Positions 49,871 through 59,567 are shown, numbered from the stretch's first letter. The stretch is DNA of 64,000 bases from Umboniibacter marinipuniceus (GCF_003688415.1 NZ_REFJ01000002.1:124001-188000), one strand, 5' to 3'. Made by a program: numbers and translations. The notes: a model not told the origin generated them from the letters alone.

Positions 49871-51929
49871 TGCTGTAAGCAAGAAGTCATCTTGGGGACT
49901 ACTGACCGCCAAGATTTTGGGCGGATTAGTTGTGGTGATGCTTGCCACCGAGCAATTCCTGTTCTTCGTAGGGAGCCAAGATTTTCAACCGCAAGTATTC
50001 AGAGCCAAAGCTCAACAATACGATGTCGAGATTATTCGCGACGCGGTGGGCGTCCCGCATATTTATGGTGAAAATGATTTTGACGTAGCCTTTGGCTTAG
50101 GTTACGCGCAGGCTCAGGATAGGCTTGAAGATATCGAAGAGGCGATCATCATGTATCGCGGTCAATCCGCTGAGTTTAACGGCTCAGCGGGTCTTAGCGC
50201 TGACTACCTAATTCAATTGTTAGGGGTTTGGGAACCATTAGAATCAGGCTATGTTGAGGCTCAGTTACCGGTGGCAACGCTGGCGCTGTTACAAGCCTAT
50301 GTAGACGGTCTTAACGCGTATGCTGGGACTGACGTTAAACGGGCTACACCGGAACTTTATCCCATCAGTCGTCGTGATCTATTGGCTGGCTTCCACCTTC
50401 AGCACCTGTTCTTTTATGGTTTTGATGAGCAGTTAAAGTCGCAGATCTCGGAGCAGATGCAGGGTGCCCAAGTAGCTCAGTTGCAAGAACATAGCTTACC
50501 CATTGGTTCCAATGCGATTGCGATAGCACCAGCGCGAACCAGTACGAACTCTACGTTGCTATTGTGGAATTCACACCAGCCTCTTCGTGGTCCATTAGCT
50601 TGGTACGAAGCGCACATTGAAAGTGCCTCGGGTTGGCAGTTTTACGGAGGTTTCTTTCCGGGGAGTCCAGTTCCATTTATTGGCTTTAACGAGCACATGG
50701 GCTGGGGGGTAACGGTTAATAAACCCAATTTGCTAGATGTTTTCGAACTTCCCGAGGATGAAGTGGAGCGTTACGGCTGCTCGGTTAGCTTCAAAATCTA
50801 TCGAGCTTTGCGCGTTCCGCTGCCATTAAGTTGTTATCGTGATGCCGAGGGTCGGCCAGTTCTAGAGCAAGATGGTCGGTACTTCCAGCTTCGTTACGCC
50901 GGGGCAGGTGAGTATCGTCAGGTTGATCAGTGGTATCAACTTTCGCAAGCTGAATCGGTAGCTCAATGGCGAACTGTCTTTGACGATAACCGCCTGGCAA
51001 GTTTTGCATTTATAGCGGCTGACGCTAGTGGCGACATTCTCTATCGGCACAACGCCTTAATGCCAAATCGCGGAGACGGCGATCAGTGGAGTGAATATCT
51101 TCCCGCGGCTGCTGTCCCCGAAATTGCTAATCCCAGTACCGGAGTGTTGGTGGCAACGAATCAAAGTCCTTGGGGCGTCCGTCAGCTCAATGATACGTTC
51201 AGTGTCAGTCAAGCTCAGGATTATCAACAGCACACTAACAATCGCGCGATGCGCGCTCATGAACTACTTAGCGGTGAGCAAATACTTAGTTGGGATCACC
51301 TTGTGAATGCTAAGTATGACGTTAAGTTTAGTGACGCTTCAACACAAGTTCAGTATATTCAGGCTGGATTGTCTCAGGAAATCCCCCCATCGTTAGCGGC
51401 GGCTGCGACGGTACTTTCCGACTGGGATTACCAAGCCGATCAGCCCAATCGTGGCGCGGCACTTGGAGTGTGTGTCCTGGGGGCTATTGATACCCAGACC
51501 AGCACAGTGAGCAAGCCCTTCTTGGAGCAGTTGGCCTACTGTAATGACCTGTTAAGTACTAAGCTGGGTACCCTAAGCCCAAGTTGGGGGCAGGTAAATC
51601 GTTTAGTTGATGGCGGCAATTTCTGGGGGGTTAGCGGAGCACCGGATACCCTTCGTGCCATGCATGCAGATCTTGATGACTATGATAATTATGGACTGCG
51701 AAGGGTAGTAGCCGGTGATGGACTACACGGCTTTGTTGAGTGGCGTCATGGCCGCTTGCATAGAGCGGAAGTCATCTCGCCTTTTGGACAAAGTATCGCC
51801 AGACTAACGCCGTTTCGAACCGATCAAACGCCGATGTTCATTAATCGACAGCTCAGAACGGTGTTAATGAATCGAGAAGACATTGAACAACAAGCAACAC
51901 AAGTAATTCTTCCCAAGACATACTATTGA
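49860..51929 (+). CDS. Penicillin acylase-family N-terminal nucleophile amidase
   Basis: A 689-residue Ntn-hydrolase precursor anchored or exported by an N-terminal hydrophobic segment (about 12-38). The alpha-chain begins with [34 protein letters not shown], a family hallmark. The self-cleavage site is [10 protein letters not shown], with Gly216-Ser217 giving the beta-chain N-terminal Ser nucleophile and Asn218 typical. Members act on penicillins, aculeacin or acyl-homoserine lactones; the substrate here, and a quorum-quenching role, are not provable from sequence. The ATG at 49860 overlaps the AIM24-family gene. Confidence 0.9.
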   Translation: MEDSAVSKKSSWGLLTAKILGGLVVVMLATEQFLFFVGSQDFQPQVFRAKAQQYDVEIIRDAVGVPHIYGENDFDVAFGLGYAQAQDRLEDIEEAIIMYRGQSAEFNGSAGLSADYLIQLLGVWEPLESGYVEAQLPVATLALLQAYVDGLNAYAGTDVKRATPELYPISRRDLLAGFHLQHLFFYGFDEQLKSQISEQMQGAQVAQLQEHSLPIGSNAIAIAPARTSTNSTLLLWNSHQPLRGPLAWYEAHIESASGWQFYGGFFPGSPVPFIGFNEHMGWGVTVNKPNLLDVFELPEDEVERYGCSVSFKIYRALRVPLPLSCYRDAEGRPVLEQDGRYFQLRYAGAGEYRQVDQWYQLSQAESVAQWRTVFDDNRLASFAFIAADASGDILYRHNALMPNRGDGDQWSEYLPAAAVPEIANPSTGVLVATNQSPWGVRQLNDTFSVSQAQDYQQHTNNRAMRAHELLSGEQILSWDHLVNAKYDVKFSDASTQVQYIQAGLSQEIPPSLAAAATVLSDWDYQADQPNRGAALGVCVLGAIDTQTSTVSKPFLEQLAYCNDLLSTKLGTLSPSWGQVNRLVDGGNFWGVSGAPDTLRAMHADLDDYDNYGLRRVVAGDGLHGFVEWRHGRLHRAEVISPFGQSIARLTPFRTDQTPMFINRQLRTVLMNREDIEQQATQVILPKTYY

Positions 51930-51938
51930 GGAACTATC

Positions 51939-52436
51939 ATGGCAATTGTTAAATTAGGTGACGCAGAGTTTCATACCATCGGTGATCTACCGCCAATCGG
52001 TTCTGCAGTGCCGGACTTTACCTTAACCGGGGTTGATTTGAGCGATATTAAACTCGCCGATTACCGAGGCGAGTGGATCGTTTTGAATATCTTCCCAAGT
52101 ATCGACACCCCGACGTGTCAAATGTCAGTTCGCGAGTTTAATAAGCGGGCGGCGGAGTTATCGAAGGTGAAGGTACTGTGTATCGCCATGGACCTTCCGT
52201 TCGCCTTTTCGCGCTTTTGCGGTGCCGAAGGGTTGGATAATGTAGTGAGTGCCAGTGGCTTCCGCTCCAGCTTTGGTGATGCCTTTGGTGTTAATATGAC
52301 TGATGGCCCACTTCGTGGTCTCTACGCTCGAGCGGTAATTGTAGTGAGCCCTGAGGGCATTGTTAGCCATACAGAGTTGGTTGCGTCAGTGGGTTCTGAG
52401 CCTAACTATGACGCAGCGCTAACGGTAATTAACTAG
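51939..52436 (+). CDS. tpx: Thiol peroxidase Tpx
   Basis: Atypical 2-Cys peroxiredoxin that reduces lipid and hydrogen peroxides using thioredoxin. The 165-residue protein has the peroxidatic Cys60 in PSIDTPTCQMSVREFN and the resolving Cys94 in SRFCGAEGLDNV, at nearly the same numbers as E. coli Tpx (61 and 95). It starts 9 bases after the acylase gene. Confidence 0.96.
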   Translation: MAIVKLGDAEFHTIGDLPPIGSAVPDFTLTGVDLSDIKLADYRGEWIVLNIFPSIDTPTCQMSVREFNKRAAELSKVKVLCIAMDLPFAFSRFCGAEGLDNVVSASGFRSSFGDAFGVNMTDGPLRGLYARAVIVVSPEGIVSHTELVASVGSEPNYDAALTVIN

Positions 52437-52452
52437 GTAGCTTAGAACTATT

Positions 52453-53571
52453 ATGGATGAACCAAGCGAAGCATTAGCAACGGGTATTGATACCTACGAC
52501 GTTGGCATGTTGTTCGAGCGAATCGCAGCATCACCAGCAGAGTTCTGGCAAAAGGTTGCCGTGATCGTTACCGCCACCGTTGTACTACTTTATGTTGTGG
52601 ATCAAATCTTTAAGTTCCTCGAAAAGCATCCCCGCGGTGACATTATGGACGCTTGGTGGTTTGGCTTACGTCGGCCGTCCGCCTTTCTTGTCATCATAGC
52701 GGGGCTTTATGCGCTGGCGAAGATTGAACAATTTGGCTTTAACAAAGGTTATCCCCTAGGCGTTGTCAATTTACTAAAGTTATCAGCGGCTTGGGTGTTT
52801 ACCTGGGTAATGTTTCGCTTCGCGCGAAGACTGCAGTTAAATATTTCCACGGATAGGTTTCACCCAGCTCGCGTAGATTTAGGTACGGCGGATTCGCTGC
52901 GAACGCTCATTCGTTTATTTGCGGTGAGTTGCGGCATTCTCTACACCTTAGACACGCTAGGCTTTAACCTCTCCAGCTTACTTGCCTTCGGTTCAGTGAG
53001 TGGTTTGGTTGCCGGTTTGGCGGCCAAAGATCTGGTGGCAAACTTTGCCGGTTCAATCATGATTCGTATGGACCGGCCTTTTGTGGTTGGTGAATGGATT
53101 CGCTCGCCGGATCAAGAGATTGAAGGGACCGTGGAGGAAATTGGTGTGCGAGTAACGCGAATTCGTACCTTTGACCAGCGCCCGCTTTACGTGCCTAATT
53201 CAACGTTTACGAGAATATCAGTGGAGACCCCATCACGGATGTTGAATCGGCGAATCAAGGAAACCATTGGCGTGCGCTACGACGATGCAGCGGTAGTGAA
53301 ACCTATCATTGATGACGTGAGGGCAATGCTGGCCGAACACGATGCCATCGATAAGAATCGAATTCTCATGGTAAACCTACTCAGCTTTGGCCCGTCAGCC
53401 TTAGAGTTCTTTATCTACACCTTTACGCGCACCACGGATTGGGCGACTTATCATCAAATAAAAGAAGATGTGTTACTGAAGGTAATGGATATCATCGCCT
53501 CGCACAATGCAGAGGTTGCTTTCCCAACGCAGACGCTCAAAGTTGAAATGGAGCCCTCGGAGCAAGGCTAA
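52453..53571 (+). CDS. MscS-family mechanosensitive channel protein
   Basis: A 372-residue inner-membrane protein with an N-terminal extension and four to five hydrophobic helices (about 35-55, 75-92, 105-125, 150-170, 175-205). The pore-lining TM3-like stretch is SLLAFGSVSGLVAGLAAKDLVANFAGS, followed by the beta domain with RMDRPFVVGEWIR and VPNSTFTRISVET. It resembles YnaI/YbdG-type small-conductance channels more than the minimal 286-residue MscS. Its stop overlaps, tail to tail, that of the marR-like gene. Confidence 0.9.
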   Translation: MDEPSEALATGIDTYDVGMLFERIAASPAEFWQKVAVIVTATVVLLYVVDQIFKFLEKHPRGDIMDAWWFGLRRPSAFLVIIAGLYALAKIEQFGFNKGYPLGVVNLLKLSAAWVFTWVMFRFARRLQLNISTDRFHPARVDLGTADSLRTLIRLFAVSCGILYTLDTLGFNLSSLLAFGSVSGLVAGLAAKDLVANFAGSIMIRMDRPFVVGEWIRSPDQEIEGTVEEIGVRVTRIRTFDQRPLYVPNSTFTRISVETPSRMLNRRIKETIGVRYDDAAVVKPIIDDVRAMLAEHDAIDKNRILMVNLLSFGPSALEFFIYTFTRTTDWATYHQIKEDVLLKVMDIIASHNAEVAFPTQTLKVEMEPSEQG

Positions 53572-54008
53572 ACGCTTTTCGTTAGCGTATTGGCATTACA
53601 TTGCAGCTCGGCAATTAAGTTGTCGAGCTGTTTACGTTTTGTCTCGGAAAGGCTTGCCAGTAGCTTCTCTTCGTAAGATTGTGCCACCGGAACGATATCG
53701 TTGTAGATTTCAATGCCTTTATCGGTAAGCGTTAAGTAGGCTCTACGACGGTCAATGGTGCAGGGCTCTCGTTCTATATAGCCCATCTGAACTAGGCTTG
53801 ATACAGCTCGGCTTATTGCTACTTTGTCCATTTGTGTCATTGATGCAAGGTCAACGGCGGTGGAACCCGGTTTCTGGGCTAGCAGTGCAATGACTCGCCA
53901 CCCTGAAATGCTCAAATTGAAACGATCCGCATAGTATTCCGAAATCGCATTGGAAACGACATTCGAGAGGACTGATAGGCGGTAGGGCAAAAATTGAGCC
54001 AGTTCCAT
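53568..54008 (-). CDS. MarR-family transcriptional regulator
   Basis: A 146-residue winged-helix repressor. The DNA-binding core is ISGWRVIALLAQKPGSTAVDLASMTQMDKVAISRAVSSLVQMGYIEREP, followed by the wing RRAYLTLTDKG. Dimerisation helices form both ends. It lies 52 bases downstream of phhA on the same strand, so it may regulate phhA or aromatic catabolism, or simply be co-transcribed. The ligand is unknown. Confidence 0.9.
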   Translation of the reverse strand: MELAQFLPYRLSVLSNVVSNAISEYYADRFNLSISGWRVIALLAQKPGSTAVDLASMTQMDKVAISRAVSSLVQMGYIEREPCTIDRRRAYLTLTDKGIEIYNDIVPVAQSYEEKLLASLSETKRKQLDNLIAELQCNANTLTKSV

Positions 54009-54060
54009 GTTGCGACTTCCTTGATGGTGAAGTAGTGGTAAGCGGTTCGTTGTTATCCTG

Positions 54061-54834
54061 TTATATCACAGCTGATTTTAAGTCAGAAATAGCGTTATCG
54101 ATTCGACTTAATAACTTTTTGTCCTGTATAGCAAGCAACTGCTCCGTTGATTCCATGACGAAGTAGTTAGGCTGAGGTATGTCAATCCGATAGCGCGTTC
54201 GAAGAATGGTGTCGATATCGAACGGATGGTGATTGACCACCGAGACATCCAGCGAATGACTAATCTCTTTAGGAGAGCTCAGAATGCCTCCACCGAATAT
54301 CTTGGTTGTACCCGCTTCACGTATTAACCCGAATTCAATGGTAAACCAATAGATTCGAGCTAAAGCAACCTGTTGTTCATGGCTGCATTGAACACCAAGT
54401 TTGCCAATCCAGTGTGTAAAGGTAGCAAACTCCGGATTGCAGAGGATAGGGCAGTGACCCATTACTTCATGAAAGAGATCTGGTTCGGGTAAGTAATCAA
54501 GTTGATCGGGGCGGCGCATGAAAGTTGCCGCGGGAAAACGTTTATCCGCAAGTAATCCGAAGAAACGCTTGAAGTTGATGAGCGCGTCCACAGGCTCTAA
54601 CCGCCAGCCAGTTTCGGCAAATAATACTCGATTTACCTCGGGAAGCTGAGCAGGACCATCCTCGGATAGCCCCAGCGTTTTCATTCCCTCAACATAGGAG
54701 GCGCAAGCGTGTTCTTGGGCAAGCGGCTGCTGCCAATTGAAAAGATGCTGCCAAGTTTCGGCATCTTCCTTTGAGTAGGCCACATAACCCTTTTCGTCAA
54801 CGGGTATAGCGGTGTAGGCGCTATTCTTCATCAT
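54061..54834 (-). CDS. phhA: Phenylalanine-4-hydroxylase
   Basis: Non-heme iron, tetrahydropterin-dependent enzyme that makes tyrosine from phenylalanine. The 257-residue catalytic-domain-only form is typical of bacteria. Iron ligands are His122 and His127 in DLFHEVMGHCPIL and Glu167 in WFTIEFGLI. No phhB (pterin carbinolamine dehydratase) follows, unlike Pseudomonas; a marR-family gene takes that place. Confidence 0.95.
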   Translation of the reverse strand: MMKNSAYTAIPVDEKGYVAYSKEDAETWQHLFNWQQPLAQEHACASYVEGMKTLGLSEDGPAQLPEVNRVLFAETGWRLEPVDALINFKRFFGLLADKRFPAATFMRRPDQLDYLPEPDLFHEVMGHCPILCNPEFATFTHWIGKLGVQCSHEQQVALARIYWFTIEFGLIREAGTTKIFGGGILSSPKEISHSLDVSVVNHHPFDIDTILRTRYRIDIPQPNYFVMESTEQLLAIQDKKLLSRIDNAISDLKSAVI

Positions 54835-54999
54835 GAACGTCCCAAACTATTGTTGTTCTTTTGGTTTCAAGTGTAACTAGTTGGCTCAATGAAAGCAAAC
54901 GGGGAAATTGAGCAGCGTGAATCGTCATTTCAATGTTGCCTAACGACTTCGATTAAGCGACTATTAACGTTATTATTCTTAGGATCTTAGGAGATCGAA

Positions 55000-55191
55000 A
55001 TGGCGGAAATACGTCGCGACGTCAAACCAGTGGAAATCAACTACCTCTGTGACAAATGCGAAAAGGGCATGGTGATCAAATTAGAGAGAGATGTGACTGA
55101 CGAAAAGAATCATCAGTGCGTTATCTGCGGTGAAGGTTATCACTTTACTGGCAAGGGCTACCCGCGAATTGTCTACGCACCGGTTGAGTAA
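55000..55191 (+). CDS. Small zinc-ribbon-like hypothetical protein
   Basis: A 63-residue protein, not assigned to a named family. Four cysteines in two CxxC pairs (Cys17-Cys20 and Cys40-Cys43, 19 residues apart) look like a zinc ribbon. The rest is a charged beta-hairpin-rich sequence ending GYPRIVYAPVE. AGGAGAT precedes the ATG, and a 165-base intergenic region lies upstream, so it is probably expressed on its own. It is convergent with the sensor-kinase gene. Confidence 0.75.
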   Translation: MAEIRRDVKPVEINYLCDKCEKGMVIKLERDVTDEKNHQCVICGEGYHFTGKGYPRIVYAPVE

Positions 55192-55210
55192 CTACTTTCG
55201 GTTGAGCGGT

Positions 55211-56491
55211 CTAATCCGTTGAATGAATAGGTAATTCAATAGTCACCTCGGTTTCCGCTTGGCTATTGAGGCCTATCCGAATAGAACCGCCGTGGCGATT
55301 TTCGATGATATGAAAACACAAACTTAAACCTAGACCATAACCAGAACCTGCTTCTTTAGTGGTGAAGAAGGGGGCAAAAACCTGCTCGGCCACGCTCGGC
55401 CACGCTCGGCCACGCTCGGCCACGCCCGGCTCAATCGCCTTACCATTATTACTAATTGCCAAGACTTGATAGCCGTCGGTTTGTGTTTGTGATATGCAAA
55501 TTTGCGGTGCATCCAGATCGCCGGCGGCATCTCTTGCGTTGCCAAAGATATTGTCGAGTACTTGGCGAATTTCAATGGGGTTGCATAGCACTCGCTCTTC
55601 TTCGTTAGTACAGGGTGCTATGTCAATCCTGACCTCGTTCTCCCGCTGAAACTCGTCGGCCGCAACGTTTAGTAACTGACATATATTAACCCGTTCTTTG
55701 GGTATCGCCGACGAATTGCCAAAGGTAAGCATGTTGGCAACGAGATCGGAGATCCGAGTTGTGGCGCTAAGGCAATTACCGGTAATCTCAGTTAGTCGTA
55801 ACTCGTTGACAATTGAGGCAAAGTCATCGGGTTTGAGCTGACGATTTGCTAATTTTTCCTGCAGTATCGGATTATTGACGTCCAGTCGCTTTACTAGAGT
55901 AGATAGTGTGGTGGTAACGGCCATCAACGGATTATTTATTTCGTGAGCAATGCCCGAGGTCAATGTTTCAATAGTGGTCATTTGAGTAAAGAATTTTTCA
56001 CGAGCAAGCAAGTCAAATTCTGCCGAGGCGTTACTCAGTGCGATGACGGCGCCACTGCGATTATCTAAAACGTTGATGGTCATTTTTGTTTCAAGCCAGC
56101 CCAATTTCATAAGCTTGCCAACGTTTGGATTGATCAGTGAGCGCCTTCGGGCAATTAATTTCTCAAGATCGATGTGCTCATAACCGGATAGTTTTTTGCT
56201 GGCTAAGTGGTTGAAGCTGACGGTGCCGGCTTTGCCGGGTAAATTGGCAAGCGCTCGTTGCGCTGTTTTGTTGCTGCATAGAATCTGACCGCGCTGATCA
56301 ACGCAGAACATGGCTGCTGGGAGCTGATCCAGAATCAGCTGTTGGGCCTGCTGTTTGATGGCCGATAGGCCGTCATTGCCGGCTGGATTCAGAGCGCTGT
56401 GGCGACTTTGGTAATAGGCTCGGCAACACAAGAGTGTCACGGTAATTGAAGAAGCAATACAGATGACCGCAATGGCAAGGATACCCATCAT
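55211..56491 (-). CDS. Orphan PAS-domain sensor histidine kinase interrupted by a 10-bp repeat expansion
   Basis: A 426-residue membrane sensor kinase. An N-terminal transmembrane helix (about 3-24) is followed by a PAS-like domain (LPAAMFCVDQRGQILCSNKTA, about 55-140), a HisKA H-box TSGIAHEINNPLMAVTTTLS with the phospho-acceptor His near 183, and a HATPase domain with N-box EIRQVLDNIFGNARDAAG and G2-box GSGYGLGLSL. Between GKAIEPG and QVFAPFFTTKE, where kinases normally have a short spacer, sits VAERGRAWPSVAE, encoded by four exact 10-bp repeats. No response regulator is adjacent. Confidence 0.92.
   Translation of the reverse strand: MMGILAIAVICIASSITVTLLCCRAYYQSRHSALNPAGNDGLSAIKQQAQQLILDQLPAAMFCVDQRGQILCSNKTAQRALANLPGKAGTVSFNHLASKKLSGYEHIDLEKLIARRRSLINPNVGKLMKLGWLETKMTINVLDNRSGAVIALSNASAEFDLLAREKFFTQMTTIETLTSGIAHEINNPLMAVTTTLSTLVKRLDVNNPILQEKLANRQLKPDDFASIVNELRLTEITGNCLSATTRISDLVANMLTFGNSSAIPKERVNICQLLNVAADEFQRENEVRIDIAPCTNEEERVLCNPIEIRQVLDNIFGNARDAAGDLDAPQICISQTQTDGYQVLAISNNGKAIEPGVAERGRAWPSVAEQVFAPFFTTKEAGSGYGLGLSLCFHIIENRHGGSIRIGLNSQAETEVTIELPIHSTD
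55384..55423. repeat. 10-bp tandem repeat (4 exact units) inside the histidine kinase ATPase domain
   Basis: GCTCGGCCAC occurs four times without interruption, with degenerate partial units on both sides. On the coding strand the unit is GTGGCCGAGC. Because 10 is not a multiple of three, one or four copies keep the kinase frame but two, three or five do not. With one copy the protein would read IEPGVAEQVFAPFF, the expected kinase sequence. Confidence 0.95.
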
Positions 56492-56535
56492 AACTACTAT
56501 CAGTTATTCTCATTATTTTAATGGTTGGAAGATTG

Positions 56536-57384
56536 ATGTCGTTAACTCATCTTAAAGAGGCCCTCGACAAAAAGCTACTGGTGCGCGCATATACCCAGAA
56601 TGGCTGTCGGTTTGAGGTTGCCCATCTTGATGCCATTGACCTACAGTGGGGCGGAAATAAGCTTTATAAGCTGATTGGTTTCTTAGCGGACTTATCGCCA
56701 GGGGACACCCTCGTGAGTTTTGGCGGCGAACACTCAAACCATCTTTATGCGCTGGCGGCATTAGCGGACGAATTTCGCTTGGTTGTCTACATTCGAAAAT
56801 CCTTTCACTCGCGCCCTCATGCTGAGAGCTCAGTTTTAGCATTGTTAGCTCAGAGGGGGGTGGAGTGTCGATTTTTGTCGAGTGAGGACTACCAGCGAGC
56901 GCGTAACGATGAGGCGTTTCGACAGTCGCTTGGGACGCTTCATGGCGCCGCTTGTATTATCCCAGAAGGAGGCAATGGTGCTAAGGCTGAGATAGGCCTT
57001 CGGCATCTAGCCCATCAGTTGAATCAACAATTCGAGATGCCCACAGAATTTCACCTCGCTGCGGGCACCGGGACCACCGCACGTGGTTTGGCTGAACACC
57101 TTGATGATCGTCACCAATTGGTGGTCACGCCGGTGGTGACACCCAACCAGCTTGGCTTCGATGATCTGCCGAAAGCTAAGCTGGTGTGGTATCAACCCAG
57201 AAAGCGGTTTGCTAAGTTGAAGCTCGCAGATCAACAGCGTTTGGCTGCCTGCGCGGAAATTTCGTTGAAGCTGGACCGCGTGTATACGATTCACGCGTTG
57301 GAGACGCTCCTAAACTCACAATTCAACGGCGCTAAATGTCTGATTCACACGGGTGGAATGCGTTCGCAAAGCGCCAACTTGTGA
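56536..57384 (+). CDS. PLP-dependent D-cysteine desulfhydrase / ACC deaminase-family protein
   Basis: A 282-residue fold II PLP enzyme. The ATG at 56536 is preferred because GGAAGA precedes it; an upstream ATG at 56521 lacks a ribosome-binding site. The PLP lysine is Lys42 in WGGNKLYKL, FGGEHSNHLYALAA is the substrate-loop segment, and AAGTGTTARGL is the phosphate-binding loop. Family members are D-cysteine desulfhydrases or ACC deaminases; gammaproteobacterial proteins of this short type are usually annotated only as family members. Confidence 0.88.
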   Translation: MSLTHLKEALDKKLLVRAYTQNGCRFEVAHLDAIDLQWGGNKLYKLIGFLADLSPGDTLVSFGGEHSNHLYALAALADEFRLVVYIRKSFHSRPHAESSVLALLAQRGVECRFLSSEDYQRARNDEAFRQSLGTLHGAACIIPEGGNGAKAEIGLRHLAHQLNQQFEMPTEFHLAAGTGTTARGLAEHLDDRHQLVVTPVVTPNQLGFDDLPKAKLVWYQPRKRFAKLKLADQQRLAACAEISLKLDRVYTIHALETLLNSQFNGAKCLIHTGGMRSQSANL

Positions 57385-57419
57385 TATGCTCATATAAAAC
57401 TTAACAGGCTAGGAACAGC

Positions 57420-58295
57420 ATGAAAATTGAGCGCGTGGGGATTCTAGGACATAAATATAACCCACAGGTTGCTGAGACAATGATCTCGGTCGTTGATGTG
57501 CTAATTAATCGTGGGGTACGCGTCTTTATCGATCGTTCGAACCCCTACGCCGAACAACTCAAGAACGTTGAATTGGTTGGTATCGACGATATCGGTCAAC
57601 AGGCTGATTTGGTGATCGTCGTGGGTGGTGACGGAACCCTGTTGGGAAGCGCGCGAAAGTTAGCGGCTTACGACGTGCCCATGCTAGGTGTAAATCGGGG
57701 TAAGTTGGGTTTCCTCACGGATATTGTGCCATCGGAGGTCGAACCCAGTATTACCAGAATACTGGATGGCAACTACTACGAAGAGCAACGCTTCTTGCTC
57801 GACGCTACGCTTTATCGAAATGGCGTGGAAATTGCCAATTCTCAGGCGCTGAACGATGTTGTTTTGCACCCAGGTCAGTCCGTCAGAATGATTGAGTTTG
57901 AAGTCTTTATTGATGGTCACTTTGTCTATTCTCAGAGTTCAGATGGTTTAATTCTCGCCACGCCAACAGGGTCCACGGCATATAGCTTATCCGCCGGCGG
58001 TCCGTTATTGCATCCCAGCCTCAATGCATTTGTGATGGTTCCTATGTTCCCTCACGGACTTACTAATCGCCCCATCGTGGTTCCTGGAACCAGTGAGCTT
58101 AGAATTGTTATTGCCAAACATAATCGGACTTACCCGCGAGTGACCTGTGACGGGCAGTCGCATGCCGCCACGCAACCCGGTGACGAGCTGATCGTCAAGC
58201 AATACGAAAAGCCGTTAACGCTTATTCATCCTACTAACCATAATTTCTATCAGATCTGTCGATCTAAGTTAGGTTGGGGGAGTCGATTGGTGTGA
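57420..58295 (+). CDS. nadK: NAD kinase
   Basis: Phosphorylates NAD+ to NADP+. The 291-residue protein has the GGDGT motif in VVGGDGTLLGSAR near 70, the catalytic NDVVLHPG segment near 145, and the SDGLILATPTGSTAYSLSAGGP motif near 175-195. It starts 36 bases after the PLP-enzyme gene and overlaps the next gene as GTGA. Confidence 0.97.
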   Translation: MKIERVGILGHKYNPQVAETMISVVDVLINRGVRVFIDRSNPYAEQLKNVELVGIDDIGQQADLVIVVGGDGTLLGSARKLAAYDVPMLGVNRGKLGFLTDIVPSEVEPSITRILDGNYYEEQRFLLDATLYRNGVEIANSQALNDVVLHPGQSVRMIEFEVFIDGHFVYSQSSDGLILATPTGSTAYSLSAGGPLLHPSLNAFVMVPMFPHGLTNRPIVVPGTSELRIVIAKHNRTYPRVTCDGQSHAATQPGDELIVKQYEKPLTLIHPTNHNFYQICRSKLGWGSRLV

Positions 58296-59215
58296 GTAGC
58301 GGCTTTGACATCATTGGAGATATCCATGGCGAGTCGGATAAACTCGAGGCGCTGTTGCTGGCAATGGGTTATCGCGAGCAGACGGGAGTATTCCAGCACC
58401 CAGATCGCAAAGCTATTTTCGTTGGAGATATCATTGATCGGGGGCCTGGCGTCCGCCGAGTTGTGGAAATTGTCAGTCGGATGGTGGGGGATGATCATGC
58501 CTATTTAGTGCTGGGCAATCACGAACTAAACCTAATTAATTGGTTTCGGCCATTAGGCCTGTCTAAAACCTTCGCTCATCCCCACAGCAAGGCTAATCGC
58601 TTACAGCTCAGTGCAACCCTTGATGTGTTCTCCGAAGATGAAGCAAAATCGTTGGCGAATTGGTTGAGCTACCAACCGCTATTTCTTGAGTTTCCTAAGT
58701 TTCGGGTTGCTCATGCGCTCTGGGATCAGCACTTTATTAGCCGCTTTATAGATACCTACAGTAGTTGTTGTCTATCGCCTGAAGTTTTGCGGCAATCTGA
58801 TCGCAACCCTTGGCTACTTCAAGGCTTAGATCGTTTAACGCGCGGACTTAATCTCCGCCTTCCTGAAGGTTATTTTTTGACCGGAAATGACGGTGTTTCG
58901 CGTAAGCGTATTCGGGCTAAATTTTGGGGTGAGGCTGCGAGTAACTACGGTAACGTTTTACTGCAAGCGCAGCCACTGCCGCCGGAGTTAGCAGCGCGGG
59001 AGCTGACGGCTATTCAGAAACAGCAGCTGTGTCGCTATGGGGCGCAGGAGCGACCGTTATTTGTCGGCCATTACTGGCAGAGTCTACCAACCAACTTATT
59101 TAGCGCCAATATTGCCTGCGTCGATTTTTCGGCGGCGGGTACAGGACCGTTGGTTGCTTACCGACTTTATCACCATCATACGGCGCTTAATCCAGAACAT
59201 TATTTTTACGTATAA
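58292..59215 (+). CDS. Calcineurin-like metallophosphoesterase
   Basis: A 307-residue phosphoesterase starting at a GTG that overlaps the nadK stop (GTGA). An in-frame reading 18 bases longer lies in nadK. Metal-site motifs are IIGDIHGES, FVGDIIDRGP and VLGNHELNLI, with a C-terminal FVGHYW histidine. This order resembles ApaH/PrpE-type diadenosine tetraphosphatases and Ser/Thr phosphatases. The substrate is unknown. Coupling with nadK suggests a housekeeping nucleotide role. Confidence 0.88.
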   Translation: MSSGFDIIGDIHGESDKLEALLLAMGYREQTGVFQHPDRKAIFVGDIIDRGPGVRRVVEIVSRMVGDDHAYLVLGNHELNLINWFRPLGLSKTFAHPHSKANRLQLSATLDVFSEDEAKSLANWLSYQPLFLEFPKFRVAHALWDQHFISRFIDTYSSCCLSPEVLRQSDRNPWLLQGLDRLTRGLNLRLPEGYFLTGNDGVSRKRIRAKFWGEAASNYGNVLLQAQPLPPELAARELTAIQKQQLCRYGAQERPLFVGHYWQSLPTNLFSANIACVDFSAAGTGPLVAYRLYHHHTALNPEHYFYV

Positions 59216-59318
59216 TTAAGTGACCAGTATTCGCGTGGTTCATTGTGCTCAGCGAAGGTGAGTATCGCCAATTAAGCAGCGCTAGAGACCGCGAATCTAA
59301 ACTAAAGCAGGAACAAAA

Positions 59319-59567
59319 ATGGAATACAGCGAAGCGATTCGACAAATGCCTCGACACCAATACGACGCGTTGAAAACAGCGCTTGAAACGGGGAAGTGGC
59401 CGGATGGAAAGAACCTTAGTCCTGAGCAGCGTAAACACTGTATGACTGCGGTTATTGCCTACGGTGAGATGCACCTAGCTGAGGATGAGCGAGTGGGATA
59501 TATCTATAATCCCAAGCACGATCACTGTGAAAGTGATGACGTACAGCCGCTCAAGTGGGATAAGTAG
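59319..59567 (+). CDS. YeaC-family (DUF1315) protein
   Basis: An 82-residue DUF1315 protein. The signature is YEAIRQMPRHQYDALKTALE-like near the start, then KWPDGKNLSPEQRKHCMTAVIAYGE and a C-terminus VQPLKWDK. The family, including E. coli YeaC, is of unknown function. The gene lies directly before the DUF2797 gene. Confidence 0.88.
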   Translation: MEYSEAIRQMPRHQYDALKTALETGKWPDGKNLSPEQRKHCMTAVIAYGEMHLAEDERVGYIYNPKHDHCESDDVQPLKWDK

